DNA of 64,000 nt. Source: Pseudomonas sp. R76 (lineage in GTDB: Bacteria > Pseudomonadota > Gammaproteobacteria > Pseudomonadales > Pseudomonadaceae). The position numbers were made by a program, and so were the translations under genes. This document shows, piece by piece, positions 39,971-50,071 of this stretch (position 1 is the stretch's first letter; each line of letters starts with the position of its first letter). The notes beneath the pieces are model-generated. The model did no database searches. It worked only from the letters and a program-made list of their open reading frames with translations, and was not told the origin of the DNA. The stretch is from NCBI RefSeq assembly GCF_009834565.1, contig NZ_CP019428.1, positions 2,232,001 to 2,296,000 on the forward strand. The letters run 5' to 3'.

Positions 39971-40699
39971 ATGAGCCAAGTCACTGTACGTTCCGTGGTC
40001 TATCAGATTGATGGCCAGTCTTACGAAAGCCGCCTCGCGTTCGATGCCGGCCACCAAGGCCCATTGCCGGGCCTGCTGATGGCGCCGAATTGGATGGGTG
40101 TGAGTGCGGGTGCCGAAGAGATCGCCAAAAGCGTGGCCGCCAAGGGTTACGTGGTGCTGATCGCCGACCTGTACGGGCAAACTGTGCGCCCCTCGAATGG
40201 CGATGAGGCCGGCGCGGCGATGATGCCGTTGAAAAATGACAACCCGGCGCTGATCAAGCGTCTGCAGGCGGCGTTCGAGCAACTGCAAAGCCAGACCGAA
40301 GCGGCGGTTGATACCTCGAAGCTGGCGACCTTCGGCTTCTGCTTTGGCGGTTTCTGCTCGCTGGAGCTTGCGCGTACCGGTGCGCCGTTGAAGGCTGCCG
40401 TATCGTTCCACGGCACTATCGACACGCAGAACCCGGCAGGCGCCAAGCACATCAAGGGCTCGGTGCTGGTATTGCACGGTGCTTCCGACCCGTTGGTGCC
40501 CAAAGAGCAGCTGCCGGCGTTTGAAGCTGAAATGAATGCGGCCGGTGTGGATTGGCAGTTGCTGAGCTACGGCGGCGCGGTGCATTCCTTCACCGACCCG
40601 CACGCCAATGTGCCGGGCAAGATGATGTACGACGCGAAGACCGCCAAGCGGGCTTTCAAATCGATGCATGACTTGCTGGATGAAGTGTTCAAGGGCTGA
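39971..40699 (+). CDS. Dienelactone hydrolase family protein
   Basis: A 242-residue alpha/beta hydrolase of the dienelactone hydrolase family. The Cys nucleophile is C124 in GFCFGGFCS, the acid lies in LHGASDPLV, and the histidine in GGAVHSFTDP. Family members open cyclic esters such as dienelactone, but many have other, unknown ester substrates; no aromatic-degradation genes are nearby. Two ATGs stand in tandem; the second (39971) is better spaced from GGAG. The gene is followed at once by a palindromic repeat. Confidence 0.9.
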   Translation: MSQVTVRSVVYQIDGQSYESRLAFDAGHQGPLPGLLMAPNWMGVSAGAEEIAKSVAAKGYVVLIADLYGQTVRPSNGDEAGAAMMPLKNDNPALIKRLQAAFEQLQSQTEAAVDTSKLATFGFCFGGFCSLELARTGAPLKAAVSFHGTIDTQNPAGAKHIKGSVLVLHGASDPLVPKEQLPAFEAEMNAAGVDWQLLSYGGAVHSFTDPHANVPGKMMYDAKTAKRAFKSMHDLLDEVFKG

Positions 40700-40705
40700 C
40701 GATGT

Positions 40706-40813
40706 GATCGTTCCCACGCTCCGCGTGGGAATGCCTGGCTGGACGCTCTGCGTTCGCTCTTTGTGACGCGGAGCGTCACGGGCTGCGTTCCCACGCAGAG
40801 CGTGGGAACAATC
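40706..40813. repeat. Four-hairpin palindromic repeat (GTTCCCACGC element), copy 2
   Basis: Same family and orientation as the copy at 20514: GATCGTTCCCACGC end, a GGACGC hairpin (imperfect here, ending GCGTTC), a GTGACGCGGAGCGTCAC hairpin, then GCGTGGGAACAATC. It fills the whole space between two convergent genes and its last two bases lie inside the pirin stop codon. Confidence 0.85.
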
Positions 40814-41678
40814 ATCTCACCGGCAACTCAATCCTTTCTGTTTCCCCCGGCACCGTCGGCCAATCCCCCGCCGCCCAACGCTGCCGCGCCTGTTCGATCA
40901 TGGCCGGGTCGCTCGCCACGAAATTCCAATTGATCCGCCGTGGCCCATCCAGCGGCGCACCGCCAAACACCACCACGTGGCAATCGCCTTCAGCAAACAG
41001 CGTCATGTCCTGCCCGGCAGGCAACACCACCAAGCTGTGCACCTCCAGCGCCTCGCCGTCCAACTGCGCCTCACCCTCCAGCACATACACCGCGCGTTCC
41101 TCATGCTCATCCGGGATCAGCAGCGTGGTGGCCGTTTGCATGCGCACCTCGGCATATAGCGTGGGCGACAGCACCGGCACCGGCGATTTGAGACAAAAGC
41201 CGCTGCCGGCGATCAGGCGAATATGCACACCCAGGTTGTCACTCACCGGCAAGCTCGCCGCCGCGTGATGGCTGTAGTGCCCCGGCCCGGTCTCGTGGTC
41301 TTTGGGCGAGGCCAGCCACACTTGCAGGCCATGCAGGCTGAAACCTTCGGCCTTGAGCGCCTCGGGCGTGCGCTCGACGTGGGCAATCGCACTGCCGGCG
41401 GTCATCCAGCTGACGTCGCCGGCCTGCACCACTTGGTCCGAGCCGAGGCTGTCCTTGTGTTGCAACGCGCCTTCGAACAGATAAGTCAGCGTGGACAGCC
41501 CGATATGCGGGTGCTGGCGGATATTCATGCCGGTGCCCGGCGCATAGCGCGTGGGCAGCATGTGGTCGAAAAACACAAAAGGCCCGACGCTGCGGCATTC
41601 ACGCGACGGCAGCGGGCGCAGGATCGGCTGGCCTTCGACATCTTCGGCGCGCGGGCGGATCACGGTGAGGGTGGTCAT
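40812..41678 (-). CDS. Pirin family protein
   Basis: A 288-residue bicupin of the pirin family. The metal-binding N-terminal cupin shows FFDHMLPTRYAPGTGMNIRQHPHIG and TYLFEGALQHKDSLG, then AIAHVERTPE; the C-terminal pirin domain follows with the VYVLEGEAQLDGE segment. Pirins bind iron; some have quercetinase activity and some modulate regulators or pyruvate dehydrogenase. The start at 41678 gives MTTLTVIRPR and is preceded by AGGGACG; a longer frame to 42008 runs over the OsmC gene and is rejected. Confidence 0.9.
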   Translation of the reverse strand: MTTLTVIRPRAEDVEGQPILRPLPSRECRSVGPFVFFDHMLPTRYAPGTGMNIRQHPHIGLSTLTYLFEGALQHKDSLGSDQVVQAGDVSWMTAGSAIAHVERTPEALKAEGFSLHGLQVWLASPKDHETGPGHYSHHAAASLPVSDNLGVHIRLIAGSGFCLKSPVPVLSPTLYAEVRMQTATTLLIPDEHEERAVYVLEGEAQLDGEALEVHSLVVLPAGQDMTLFAEGDCHVVVFGGAPLDGPRRINWNFVASDPAMIEQARQRWAAGDWPTVPGETERIELPVR

Positions 41679-41743
41679 GGTGCGTCCCTGTCTGAGCGGG
41701 TTAGAGGCTGCTTGAGCATAACCCGCTCGGCGGGAGAGTGGCG

Positions 41744-42160
41744 CTATTGGCTGAAGGCGCCTTCGGACAATTTCGTCTCGATGGTGACCTCGGCAGTGGT
41801 CATCAATTTGTGTACCGGGCAGCGGTCGGCTACGCGGTGCAGCTCGTCGCGCTGTGCATCGGTGAGCACGCCTTTGAGGGTCAGCTTGACGTTGAGCTTG
41901 TACTTGCCCTGCTGCTCCTCGCTGCTGTCGTGGGTGACTTCCACGGTCACGCCGCTCAGCGGGATGTCTTTCTTCTGGGCGTAGAGCTTGACGGTCAGGG
42001 CCTTGCACGACGCCAGGGCGGCATCGAAATAGTCGTGAGGGGAGGGCGCCGAGTCGTCGCCGCCCAGGCTTTTGGGCAGGTCGGTGAACAGTTCGTGATT
42101 ATTGATATTCACACTGTGGCGAAAGTTGTCGTGGTTCAGGGTGTTGACGGTAACAGGCAT
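41744..42160 (-). CDS. OsmC family protein
   Basis: A 138-residue OsmC/Ohr-fold protein with both reactive cysteines, C52 in LASCKALTVKLYA and C114 in DRCPVHKLM. OsmC proteins are thiol peroxidases acting on organic hydroperoxides; this one belongs to the general OsmC/YhfA-like branch rather than clearly to Ohr. The start at 42160 has GTGAGG ahead; a start 12 bases upstream has no such site. It is transcribed away from the amidohydrolase gene, and a tandem 19-base repeat lies in its upstream region. Confidence 0.88.
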   Translation of the reverse strand: MPVTVNTLNHDNFRHSVNINNHELFTDLPKSLGGDDSAPSPHDYFDAALASCKALTVKLYAQKKDIPLSGVTVEVTHDSSEEQQGKYKLNVKLTLKGVLTDAQRDELHRVADRCPVHKLMTTAEVTIETKLSEGAFSQ

Positions 42161-42198
42161 GGTGAACCTCACGGTTTGGCAGGATGAAGGTCATGCAG

Positions 42199-42236
42199 TT
42201 ATAGAACATGCTGGCACTTATAGAACATGCTGGCGC
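42199..42236. repeat. Tandem 19-base repeat (two units)
   Basis: TTATAGAACATGCTGGCAC and TTATAGAACATGCTGGCGC stand head to tail between divergent genes. On the minus strand each unit contains TTCTATAA, which could serve as a -10 element for the OsmC gene. Confidence 0.75.
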
Positions 42237-42318
42237 TGGGGTGTTCCGTGTTTTTTGACGGATGAACCCCTGGGTCGCGCGCAAGGTCTACCCGTATTAG
42301 CCGATATCGAGGTTTACC

Positions 42319-43341
42319 GTGCCCTGGAACCGCCTGAGTCTCGCCCTGTTGCTTGCCGCCAGCAGCCTTGCTGCGCAGGCGCGCGACTATGCCTACAGCG
42401 ATGCGCACCTGCATTACGTGGATTTTTTCCAGGAAACCGCCAGCATGGATAAATTGCTCAAGGCGATGGCCGACGCGCGCATCGAGCATGTGATGATTTC
42501 CGGCATTCCCGTGGCGAAGAAATGGCACGAAGACGAACCCAAGCGCCCGCGTTACTACGCCGGTGATGACGCCGATGCCTATTGGTACAGCGCCACTGAC
42601 GTGATCGTTGCCGCTGCGGTAAATAAGCTCACGCCCGAGCAGCGCCAGCATTTCCATCCGTTTCTGTCCGGGTTCAACCCTAACGACAAAAACTCCGCCG
42701 CGCATATCCAGCGCATGCTCGATCTCAATCCCGGGCTGTGGCAAGGCATCGGCGAAGTGTTTACGCGCCACGATGACCTGACCGCCTTGACCGCCGGCGA
42801 CACCCCGCGCGCCAATAACGAAGCCATGGCGGCCATTTATCACCTTGCTGCCGAAAACGACCTGCCGGTGATGCTGCATTCCAATATCACCTCCAAGCGC
42901 GAGCGCAACCCGCTGTACCTGGCGGAAGTCGAAGAATCGCTGCGCAACCACCCGCACACCCGGTTTATCTGGGCGCATGCCGGCACCAGTAAAGAGATCC
43001 ACCGCCATCAGGTGCAGATGGACTTTCTACTGCCGACCTTGAGTCGACTGTTGGAGGCCTATCCCAATCTGTACATCGACCTGTCCTGGAGCATGCTCAC
43101 GCCGTACTTGCTCGACAGTGCGGGCAAACCCAGGCCGGAGTGGCTAAAGCTGGTGGAGCGCTTCCCGGAGCGCTTTATGCTGGGTTCGGACGTTGTAGGG
43201 CGCTTCAACAAACTCGGTAAGGAAATGCGCCGCTTCGATCCTTTCCTCGATGCGCTGCCCGAGGCCGTAGCCCGCAAAGTCGCACGCGATAACTTCCTGG
43301 CGATTCTGCCGAAACCCCCTCGCGATGAGCAGGCACATTGA
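42319..43341 (+). CDS. Exported amidohydrolase family protein
   Basis: A 340-residue protein with a Sec signal peptide (cleavage near SLAAQA-RD) and an amidohydrolase-2 TIM-barrel. The metal motif HxH is H30/H32 in DAHLHYVD; later ligand candidates are in VMLHSNI, IWAHAGTS and the Asp in MLGSDVVG. The substrate is unknown; being periplasmic is unusual for a superfamily that is mostly cytosolic. The start codon is GTG at 42319 after GAGGTTTACC. The gene is followed closely by the chemoreceptor gene. Confidence 0.85.
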   Translation: MPWNRLSLALLLAASSLAAQARDYAYSDAHLHYVDFFQETASMDKLLKAMADARIEHVMISGIPVAKKWHEDEPKRPRYYAGDDADAYWYSATDVIVAAAVNKLTPEQRQHFHPFLSGFNPNDKNSAAHIQRMLDLNPGLWQGIGEVFTRHDDLTALTAGDTPRANNEAMAAIYHLAAENDLPVMLHSNITSKRERNPLYLAEVEESLRNHPHTRFIWAHAGTSKEIHRHQVQMDFLLPTLSRLLEAYPNLYIDLSWSMLTPYLLDSAGKPRPEWLKLVERFPERFMLGSDVVGRFNKLGKEMRRFDPFLDALPEAVARKVARDNFLAILPKPPRDEQAH

Positions 43342-43439
43342 TATCGCCTTTTCGTCTTACGCAAAGTCGATAAAGCGCCGATACCTTTCAGGAGACCCGC
43401 TGCAGGTGGATGCAGCGCATTTTGGAAGGAACCCAGGCA

Positions 43440-45068
43440 ATGAGTAGTATCCGTAGTCTGAATATCGCCCCCCGCGCCGGCTTGGGCTTTGGCGTACTGG
43501 CGTTGATGGTGTTCGTCTTGGGCGGCTTCGCCCTGCTGCAAATGGCCAATATGCGCCAGCAGTCGGATCAGGTCGAAAACAACTGGCTGCCCAGCGTGAT
43601 GGCGGTGGGGGAGATGAGCCAGGACCTGTTGCGGGTCCGCGCGCTGACCCTGCGCTTGCTGGTTAACCGCGACCCCCAGGCGCTGGCGCAGAACGAGCAG
43701 AAACTCACCGACCTCAAAAATGGCCTGCACCAAGCGCAAACCCTCTATGAAGGGCTGATCGTGCTGCCCGAAGAGCGCACGCTGTTTGATCGCTTCAAAA
43801 CGCAGGAGCAGCAGTACCTGCAGCGCCAGGAGCAGGTTATGGCGTTCTCCAAGGCCAATCAGCTGGAGGCCGCGATCAAGATCGTCAACGGCGAGATGAA
43901 CCAACTCGCCGACGAGATGGCCGGCACGCTGCACGACTTGGTCGCCCTGAACAAAGCCAGCGCCAATCAGGCTGCGAACCTGGCGCAAAATGTGTTCATA
44001 CAGTCCCGCACATGGGTGGTCGGCATGATTGTGCTCACCGCGCTGATCACCATCGGGCTGGCGGTGTGGCTGACGCGCAGCATCGTGCTGCCATTGGCGC
44101 AGTCATTGAAGGTCGCCCAGGGCGTGGCCAGTGGCGACTTGACCGGCGAGATCAGCGTGACCGGCAGCGACGAGCCGGCGCGTTTGCAGCAGGCGCTCAA
44201 AGGCATGCAGGAGAACCTGCGCGACACCATCCGGCGAATTGCCGAATCCTCGAACCAATTGGCTTCGGCGTCCGAAGAACTCAGTTGTGTGACCGAGGAC
44301 GCCACCCGTGGCCTGCACCAGCAGAACCAGGAAATCGAGCAGGCGGCGACGGCGGTCAACCAGATGACGGCGGCGGTGGAGGAAGTGGCGAGCAACGCGG
44401 TGGCCACCTCACAGGCCTCACGTGAGTCTGACCGCATTGCCCAGCACGGGCGTGAGCAGGTGCACCAGACGGTAGAGTCGATCGAGGCGCTGGCCACGGA
44501 CGTGACCGCCAATGTGACGCAGGTCGAGGACCTGGCGCAGAAGGTCTATGGCATCAGCAAGGTGCTGGATGTCATTCGCTCGATTGCCGAGCAGACCAAC
44601 TTGCTTGCGCTGAATGCCGCGATTGAAGCGGCGCGCGCCGGGGATGCCGGGCGCGGGTTTGCGGTGGTGGCGGATGAGGTGCGGGCGTTGGCACATCGCA
44701 CGCAGCAGTCGACCCAGGAAATTGAGCAGATGATCAGGGGGATTCAACAGGGCACCGATCAAGCGGTCAGCTCGATGCAGCAGAGCAATACGCGGGCGCG
44801 GTCTACGCTGGACATCGCCAAGGCGGCGGGCACCGCGCTGGAAGAAATTGCCTCAGCGTTTACCTTGATCAACGAGCGTAACCTGGTGATTGCCAGTGCA
44901 TCGGAGCAGCAGGCGGCCGTGGCGCGAGAGGTGGATCGCAATTTGATGAATATTCGCGATTTGGCGCATCAGACCTCGACCGGGGCGAACCAGACCAGTG
45001 CGGCGAGCCAGGAGCTGTCGCGGTTGGCGGTGGACCTGAACACCATGGTGGCGCGGTTTTCGGTGTAG
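43440..45068 (+). CDS. Methyl-accepting chemotaxis protein
   Basis: A 542-residue chemoreceptor. TM1 is at about 14-34, followed by a four-helix-bundle ligand domain (about 35-190), TM2 (about 190-212), a HAMP domain and the long cytoplasmic coiled coil. The signalling tip [20 protein letters not shown], followed by [14 protein letters not shown], is perfectly conserved. It senses an unknown ligand and signals to CheA/CheW. In P. aeruginosa a chemoreceptor gene also stands next to fabB. Start 43440 has GGAAGGA upstream; the ATG at 43410 is less well placed. Confidence 0.95.
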   Translation: MSSIRSLNIAPRAGLGFGVLALMVFVLGGFALLQMANMRQQSDQVENNWLPSVMAVGEMSQDLLRVRALTLRLLVNRDPQALAQNEQKLTDLKNGLHQAQTLYEGLIVLPEERTLFDRFKTQEQQYLQRQEQVMAFSKANQLEAAIKIVNGEMNQLADEMAGTLHDLVALNKASANQAANLAQNVFIQSRTWVVGMIVLTALITIGLAVWLTRSIVLPLAQSLKVAQGVASGDLTGEISVTGSDEPARLQQALKGMQENLRDTIRRIAESSNQLASASEELSCVTEDATRGLHQQNQEIEQAATAVNQMTAAVEEVASNAVATSQASRESDRIAQHGREQVHQTVESIEALATDVTANVTQVEDLAQKVYGISKVLDVIRSIAEQTNLLALNAAIEAARAGDAGRGFAVVADEVRALAHRTQQSTQEIEQMIRGIQQGTDQAVSSMQQSNTRARSTLDIAKAAGTALEEIASAFTLINERNLVIASASEQQAAVAREVDRNLMNIRDLAHQTSTGANQTSAASQELSRLAVDLNTMVARFSV

Positions 45069-45090
45069 GGCGTTACACCGGGTTGGGCCT

Positions 45091-45162
45091 ATCGCAGGCA
45101 AGCCAGCTCCCACAGTTGACTGTGTTCACACATCAAACTGTGGGAGCTGGCTTGCCTGCGAT
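45091..45162. repeat. Divergent REP pair (CTGG class)
   Basis: ATCGCAGGCAAGCCAGCTCC (minus-strand REP) and GGAGCTGGCTTGCCTGCGAT (plus-strand REP) are perfect complements separated by about 30 bases, so they form one long hairpin; compared with the other REPINs the arms are turned outward. Confidence 0.9.
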
Positions 45163-45194
45163 GAAAGCGACTCGGTCTTGATTCAGTCACCCAT

Positions 45195-45224
45195 AAAAAA
45201 GCCCCGAACCAGTCGGGGCTTTTT
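45195..45224. terminator. Bidirectional intrinsic terminator (chemoreceptor gene / fabB)
   Basis: AGCCCCGA pairs with TCGGGGCT around ACCAG, with six A before and five T after; it lies between convergent genes. Confidence 0.9.
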
Positions 45225-45245
45225 CATGCGATCAACCTGCGGGGC

Positions 45246-46466
45246 TTATTTACCCTGCCAGCGTTTCAGTACCAGGGTGGCGTTGGTGCCACCGAAGCCG
45301 AAGCTGTTGCTCATCACGGTATCGATTTTGGCGTTTTCAACAGTCTTGGTCAGGATCGGCATATCAGCCACCACCGGATCAATCTCGTCGATGTTGGCCG
45401 AGCCGGCCATGAAGTTGCCTTCCATCATCAGCAGGCAGTAGATCGCTTCGTGAACGCCGGCGGCGCCCAGGGAGTGACCGGACAAGCTCTTGGTGGAGCT
45501 GATGGCCGGCGCCTTGTCGCCGAATACCGCACGCACGCCTTCCATTTCCTTGGCGTCGCCGACCGGAGTCGAGGTGCCGTGGGTGTTCAGGTAGTCGATT
45601 GGGGTATCAACGGTGGACATCGCCATCTGCATGCAACGGATCGCGCCTTCGCCGCTTGGCGCAACCATGTCGTAGCCGTCGGAAGTGGCGCCGTAACCGA
45701 CGATTTCCGCATAGATCTTCGCGCCACGGGCCAGAGCGTGTTCCAGCTCCTCGACCACCACCATGCCGCCACCGCCGGCAATGACGAAACCGTCACGCTT
45801 GGCGTCGTAGGCGCGGGAGGCCTTTTCCGGGGTTTCGTTGTACTGGGTGGACAGCGCGCCCATGGCGTCGAACAGGAACGACTGGCTCCAATGTTCTTCT
45901 TCACCGCCGCCGGCGAATACGATGTCCTGCTTGCCCAGCTGGATCTGCTCAACCGCAGTACCGATGCAGTGAGCACTGGTAGCGCAAGCCGAGGAGATCG
46001 AGTAGTTCACGCCCTTGATCTGGAACGGCGTGGCCAGGCAGGCCGAAACGGTGCTGCCCATGGTCCGCGTTACACGGTACGGGCCAACGCGCTTCACGCC
46101 TTTTTCGCGCAGGATGTCCAGCGCTTCCATCTGGTTGAGGGTCGATGCGCCGCCGGAGCCGGCGATCAGGCCGGTGCGTACGTTCGATACCTGGTCTTCG
46201 CTCAGGCCGGAGTCGGCGATGGCGTCTTTCATGGCCAGGTAGGCATAGGCGGCAGCGTGGCCGACGAAGCGGTAGATCTTGCGATCAATCAATTCTTCGA
46301 GCGGCAGGTCGATGGAGCCGGAAACCTGGCTACGCAGACCCATTTCGGCATATTCCGGGTTGAAACGGATGCCAGGGCGACTTGCACGCAGGTTAGCGGT
46401 GACGGTCTCTTTGTCATTGCCCAGGCAAGAAACAATGCCCAGACCAGTGATAACGACGCGGCGCAT
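45246..46466 (-). CDS. fabB: 3-oxoacyl-ACP synthase I
   Basis: KAS I, 406 residues, elongating acyl-ACP and essential for the unsaturated branch of fatty-acid synthesis. Catalytic Cys161 is in [10 protein letters not shown]; the two histidines are in [11 protein letters not shown] and [11 protein letters not shown]. It lies 11 bases downstream of fabA in the same operon, the standard arrangement in Pseudomonas. Transcription ends at the terminator near 45200. Expression is expected to follow the fabA promoter and its operator at 47127. Confidence 0.98.
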   Translation of the reverse strand: MRRVVITGLGIVSCLGNDKETVTANLRASRPGIRFNPEYAEMGLRSQVSGSIDLPLEELIDRKIYRFVGHAAAYAYLAMKDAIADSGLSEDQVSNVRTGLIAGSGGASTLNQMEALDILREKGVKRVGPYRVTRTMGSTVSACLATPFQIKGVNYSISSACATSAHCIGTAVEQIQLGKQDIVFAGGGEEEHWSQSFLFDAMGALSTQYNETPEKASRAYDAKRDGFVIAGGGGMVVVEELEHALARGAKIYAEIVGYGATSDGYDMVAPSGEGAIRCMQMAMSTVDTPIDYLNTHGTSTPVGDAKEMEGVRAVFGDKAPAISSTKSLSGHSLGAAGVHEAIYCLLMMEGNFMAGSANIDEIDPVVADMPILTKTVENAKIDTVMSNSFGFGGTNATLVLKRWQGK

Positions 46467-46477
46467 GCGGATAACCC

Positions 46478-46993
46478 TTAAAAGTTGTCAGTGGAAGTGA
46501 ATACGCCGACCCGAAGGCCTTCGGCAGTATAGATCTCGCGACCGTCGACAGTCACCGAACCGTCGGCGATGGCCAGGTTCAGCTTGCCCTTGAGGACGCG
46601 CTTGATTTGAATGTTGTAGGTGACTTTCTTGGCGGTCGGCAGGACCTGGCCAAAGAACTTCACTTCGCCCGAACCCAGGGCGCGGCCGCGGCCCGGCAGG
46701 CCTTGCCAGCCCAGGTAGAAGCCGACCAGTTGCCACATGGCGTCGAGGCCCAGGCAGCCCGGCATCACAGGGTCGCCTTCGAAATGGCAGGCGAAGAACC
46801 ACAGGTCAGGGGTGATATCCAGCTCGGCGACCAATTCACCTTTGCCGTACTTGCCACCCTCTTCGCTGATATGGGTGATGCGATCCACCATCAGCATGTT
46901 CGGGGCGGGCAGTTGCGCGTTACCTGGGCCGAACAGCTCACCGCGACTGCAGCGCAGCAGGTCTTCCCGAGTAAAGGCGTTTTGTTTGGTCAT
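46478..46993 (-). CDS. fabA: 3-hydroxydecanoyl-ACP dehydratase/isomerase
   Basis: FabA, 171 residues, dehydrates 3-hydroxydecanoyl-ACP and isomerises the product to cis-3-decenoyl-ACP, the committing step to unsaturated fatty acids. Active-site H70 is in [12 protein letters not shown] and D84 in GLDAMWQ. It is the first gene of fabAB. GGAG precedes the start. About 130 bases upstream is a palindrome resembling the FabR/DesT operators of unsaturated fatty-acid genes. Confidence 0.98.
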   Translation of the reverse strand: MTKQNAFTREDLLRCSRGELFGPGNAQLPAPNMLMVDRITHISEEGGKYGKGELVAELDITPDLWFFACHFEGDPVMPGCLGLDAMWQLVGFYLGWQGLPGRGRALGSGEVKFFGQVLPTAKKVTYNIQIKRVLKGKLNLAIADGSVTVDGREIYTAEGLRVGVFTSTDNF

Positions 46994-47126
46994 GCGAGCT
47001 CCTCAATAATCCCATGCGGCAGGGTAGGGCAAATCTTCCCGAACCGAATGAAGCGTTCATGCCTCATGTCGGCAGCCTACACATAGACTATTGCGTTGTA
47101 GTGAAAGTCACAGCGATAAGGTACTG

Positions 47127-47144
47127 AATGTACACTTGTTCACT
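47127..47144. promoter_or_regulatory. FabR/DesT-like operator upstream of fabA
   Basis: AATGTACACTTGTTCACT closely resembles the E. coli FabR site (core GTACA-N2-TGTT) and the AGTGAAC half-site bound by P. aeruginosa DesT. Its place in the fabA upstream region fits a TetR-family repressor of unsaturated fatty-acid synthesis. Confidence 0.6.
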
Positions 47145-47156
47145 GAAATTTTAAAC

Positions 47157-47176
47157 CGGGCCTGTTTATGGGCCCG
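47157..47176 (-). terminator. Possible terminator of the hybrid-kinase operon
   Basis: CGGGCC pairs with GGCCCG around an eight-base loop, 66 bases beyond the kinase stop on the minus strand, followed there by GTTTAAAATTT. The T-run is weak. Confidence 0.35.
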
Positions 47177-47242
47177 TTCGGGTGCCTAAGACTGCCGCAC
47201 TTTCGTCTTTCACGCCAGTCGCAGTTGGTTGATGGCGCGGGG

Positions 47243-49144
47243 CTATTGCACCCAACGCTGCAGGATTTGCTGCAAATCCGTGCGTTTGAACGGCTTGGCC
47301 AGGTAATCGTTCATTCCGGCCGCCATGCAGGCTTCGCGATCGCCCTGCAAGGCGTTGGCGGTGAGGGCAATGATCGGCAGATCGGCGCAGCCGGGCAGTT
47401 GGCGAATCTGACGGGTGGCCTCGTAACCATCGATCACCGGCAAGCGGCAATCCATCAAAATGGCGGTGAATATCAGGCTCTCGGCACTGCGTATGGCTTC
47501 GGCGCCGTCGGTGGCCAGGCTCACTTCAAAGCCCAGGCTGCGCAGCATCGCTTCGACCACCGTGCGGTTGACCGGGTTGTCCTCCACCAGCAGTACATGA
47601 CGGCCATCGCCGGCGCTGCTCTTGCCTTCGGCGTGCGGGGCAATCGCGGGCAAGCTCTGCTGGTCGATGGTCAACGGGATTTCCAGGGTAAACACCGAGC
47701 CCCGGCCTTCCTCGCTCTGGGCGCGCAGCGTGCCGCCCATGCGTTCGGCCAATGTGCGGGCAATCGGCAAGCCCAGGCCGGTGCCGCCGTAACGTCTTGA
47801 AATGGAACTGTCGGCCTGCTGGAACGCGTCGAACATCAATTCCAGGCGTTCGGCGGAAATCCCGATGCCGCTGTCGCGCACGGTGCAGGTGAACCACACC
47901 AACTCATGGTCGAGGGTTTGCCAATGGGGCTCGACGGTCACCGTGCCGTGCTCGGTGAATTTCAACGCGTTGCCGATCAGGTTTACCAGAATCTGCCGGA
48001 TACGCGTGGGGTCGCCCTGCACCCGCAGCGCGTCCATGCCCAGTGGAATCGGCAGCTCCAGCGCCAGGCCGCGTTGCTGGGCGCTGTGCTGGAAGGCCTG
48101 GGCGCAACTGCTGATCAGGTCCGCGAGGTTGAACGAAATATGTTCCAGCTCCAGCGCTGCACGTTCGATGCGCGAGAAGTCGAGGATGTCGTTGATCACC
48201 TTGAGCAAATGCTCGGTGGACTCCGAAGCGAGTGCCGCGTACTCGGTCTGCTCCTCGGTCATCTCGGTGGTTTCCAGCAGTTGCAACATGCCCAGAACGC
48301 CATTCATGGGCGTGCGCAATTCGTGGCTCATCATCGCCAGGAAATCCGACTTGGCATTGTTCGCCCGCTCGGCTTCCTCGCGGGTCTGGATCAACTGGGC
48401 CATGGCCTGGTGCTGTTCGCGGCTGGCCTGGTTGAGGCCCTCGGCGAGGTTGTTGATATGCCGGGACAGGTCGCCCAGTTCCGAGTCATCCACAATCGGC
48501 AGCGGCGTCTTGTAGTCGCCCTGCTGAATGGCCTTCACCGCGTGGCCCATCGCGCTGATCGGCTGCGACAGGCTGGCGGCCAGGCGTCGTGCGAGCAGGA
48601 AGGTGAACAGCAGCGCGAACAGGGCGAGGATACCGGCCTTGAACAGGATCTCCTGTTGGCGCTGGCTGAACGCATCGTTGGACATGCCAACGATCACCCG
48701 GCCGAGGTAGTCCGCACGCGGCGCCTTGGGTTCGTTGAGGTTGTCCTGGAAGAAGTCATTGCCCAGCTGGATGTGTTGCAGGCGGATGGGCGCCTGGAAC
48801 ACTTTCACCGACAGCGAGCGGTCGTGTTTTTCCGACGGCTGCTCGACGTACAACAGGATTTTTTCGGCGCTGTCCTGAATCTCCAGGAAGCGCACGTGCG
48901 GCGTAGCCAGTGTCGCGCGCAGCAAGCTGTCGAGCACGTCGATGTTGCCGGAAATGACGCCGTATTCGGTGGCGGGGGCCAATTGGTTGGCGATCAGTTG
49001 GCCGGTGTGGTCCAGTTCCTGGCGCAGGTCCTGGATACGCACGAAGGTGAAGAAGCTGATCAACAGCAAGGTCAGCAACAGCGCCGGGCCCAGGGTGATG
49101 AGCTGGGTGCGGGTGTTGATGTCCCAACGACGACGCAAGGTCAT
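47243..49144 (-). CDS. Hybrid sensor histidine kinase (PA1611-like)
   Basis: A 633-residue hybrid kinase: TM1 (about 15-34), periplasmic domain (35-165), TM2 (168-187), HAMP (188-240), HisKA with phosphorylated His274 in [12 protein letters not shown], HATPase_c (N box GNALKF, then DSGIGIS and [10 protein letters not shown]), and a C-terminal receiver with Asp565 in ILMDCRLP. No HPt domain is present, so a separate phosphotransfer protein or a partner kinase is needed. Next to fabA in P. aeruginosa lies PA1611, a hybrid kinase reported to bind RetS and affect the Gac/Rsm pathway; position and layout suggest orthology. It overlaps the binding-protein gene by four bases. Confidence 0.93.
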   Translation of the reverse strand: MTLRRRWDINTRTQLITLGPALLLTLLLISFFTFVRIQDLRQELDHTGQLIANQLAPATEYGVISGNIDVLDSLLRATLATPHVRFLEIQDSAEKILLYVEQPSEKHDRSLSVKVFQAPIRLQHIQLGNDFFQDNLNEPKAPRADYLGRVIVGMSNDAFSQRQQEILFKAGILALFALLFTFLLARRLAASLSQPISAMGHAVKAIQQGDYKTPLPIVDDSELGDLSRHINNLAEGLNQASREQHQAMAQLIQTREEAERANNAKSDFLAMMSHELRTPMNGVLGMLQLLETTEMTEEQTEYAALASESTEHLLKVINDILDFSRIERAALELEHISFNLADLISSCAQAFQHSAQQRGLALELPIPLGMDALRVQGDPTRIRQILVNLIGNALKFTEHGTVTVEPHWQTLDHELVWFTCTVRDSGIGISAERLELMFDAFQQADSSISRRYGGTGLGLPIARTLAERMGGTLRAQSEEGRGSVFTLEIPLTIDQQSLPAIAPHAEGKSSAGDGRHVLLVEDNPVNRTVVEAMLRSLGFEVSLATDGAEAIRSAESLIFTAILMDCRLPVIDGYEATRQIRQLPGCADLPIIALTANALQGDREACMAAGMNDYLAKPFKRTDLQQILQRWVQ

Positions 49145-50070
49145 GGGCGTTTTTCTCCTTCGGCCAATCGGGCGGCGACTGCGACTTCGTCAACCTGTTC
49201 GATTCCCAGTGAGCGTGCGACTTGCGGGTTACCGACGACTTTAAAATGTTCCGGGTACAACGAACGCGGCCAACTGGTCGGCGGATGATCCAGTAGCCGG
49301 TCGAGCACATCGAGCCAGTCGGCCTGATCGCTGTAGGTGCTGGCCAGGCTGCCGGCCTTGACGAACCCCGCATTGGGGCCCACCAGCGGCAGTTGCTGGG
49401 CGTAGCTGCTGAGCAACAGGTTCTTCACGGTTTTGGGGTTGTACAACTGCGGGTCATCGAGGCCGAGCAGCACGTCACTGTTCTTGAACAGATTCTGCAG
49501 CGGGCGGCTGTCATTAATGTTGTCCCAGAGCTGCGGAACGATCTCCAGCCCCATCGGTGTCGCATACTCGCGCAGCTCCTGCAGCAGGAATTCACTGTCG
49601 GTGCCGTAGAGCACGCCGATGCGTTTGGCCTGCGGCAGGATACTCGCGATCAGGTTGAGCTGACGCGCAAGCGGCGGATCGCTCCACAACAGGCTGATTT
49701 TCGCCGGGTGAGTGTGGCCCAGGCGCTGCCGCGCTTGCAGGCGACTGATGCGCAGCACCAGTGTCGGCGGGCCTTGGGCATCCTGCAGGCGCCAATCAAG
49801 ACCGGGCAGGTCCAGCACGATCAGGCGGGTATTCGCCGGCAAACGGCTGGGTGCCGGCAGGTCTTTGAGCGGGGTAAAGGTCACGTGGTCGTCGGGACGC
49901 TGCTGGGCAAGGGCCTGCGCAAACGCTTGTACACCGGCCCCGTCTTCGGCAGAGGTCAGCAGAATGTCGGCGCTCCAGGCCGGCGCGGCCAGCAGCAGGC
50001 ACACCCATAACAAGGCGCGCCTCCAGAAGCGTAAAACAAGCAGGAGGGTCATCCGTGACTGAGCGCCCAT
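49141..50070 (-). CDS. Periplasmic ABC substrate-binding-like protein
   Basis: A 309-residue exported protein with signal peptide ending APAWSA. It has the two-lobe layout of the ABC_sub_bind (YtrA-like/TrpX-type) family, seen in the [18 protein letters not shown] and the [18 protein letters not shown] segments. No ABC ATPase or permease is nearby; instead the gene sits between a TonB receptor and a hybrid kinase with overlapping or adjoining ends, so it may present a ligand to the kinase rather than to a transporter. An alternative start lies six codons downstream. Confidence 0.8.
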   Translation of the reverse strand: MGAQSRMTLLLVLRFWRRALLWVCLLLAAPAWSADILLTSAEDGAGVQAFAQALAQQRPDDHVTFTPLKDLPAPSRLPANTRLIVLDLPGLDWRLQDAQGPPTLVLRISRLQARQRLGHTHPAKISLLWSDPPLARQLNLIASILPQAKRIGVLYGTDSEFLLQELREYATPMGLEIVPQLWDNINDSRPLQNLFKNSDVLLGLDDPQLYNPKTVKNLLLSSYAQQLPLVGPNAGFVKAGSLASTYSDQADWLDVLDRLLDHPPTSWPRSLYPEHFKVVGNPQVARSLGIEQVDEVAVAARLAEGEKRP

Positions 50071-50071
50071 G

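Noticed and set aside
41679..42008. N-terminal extension of the pirin frame
   Set aside because: It is antisense-like relative to nothing useful, overlaps the OsmC gene on the same strand in another frame, and the start at 41678 has its own ribosome-binding site.
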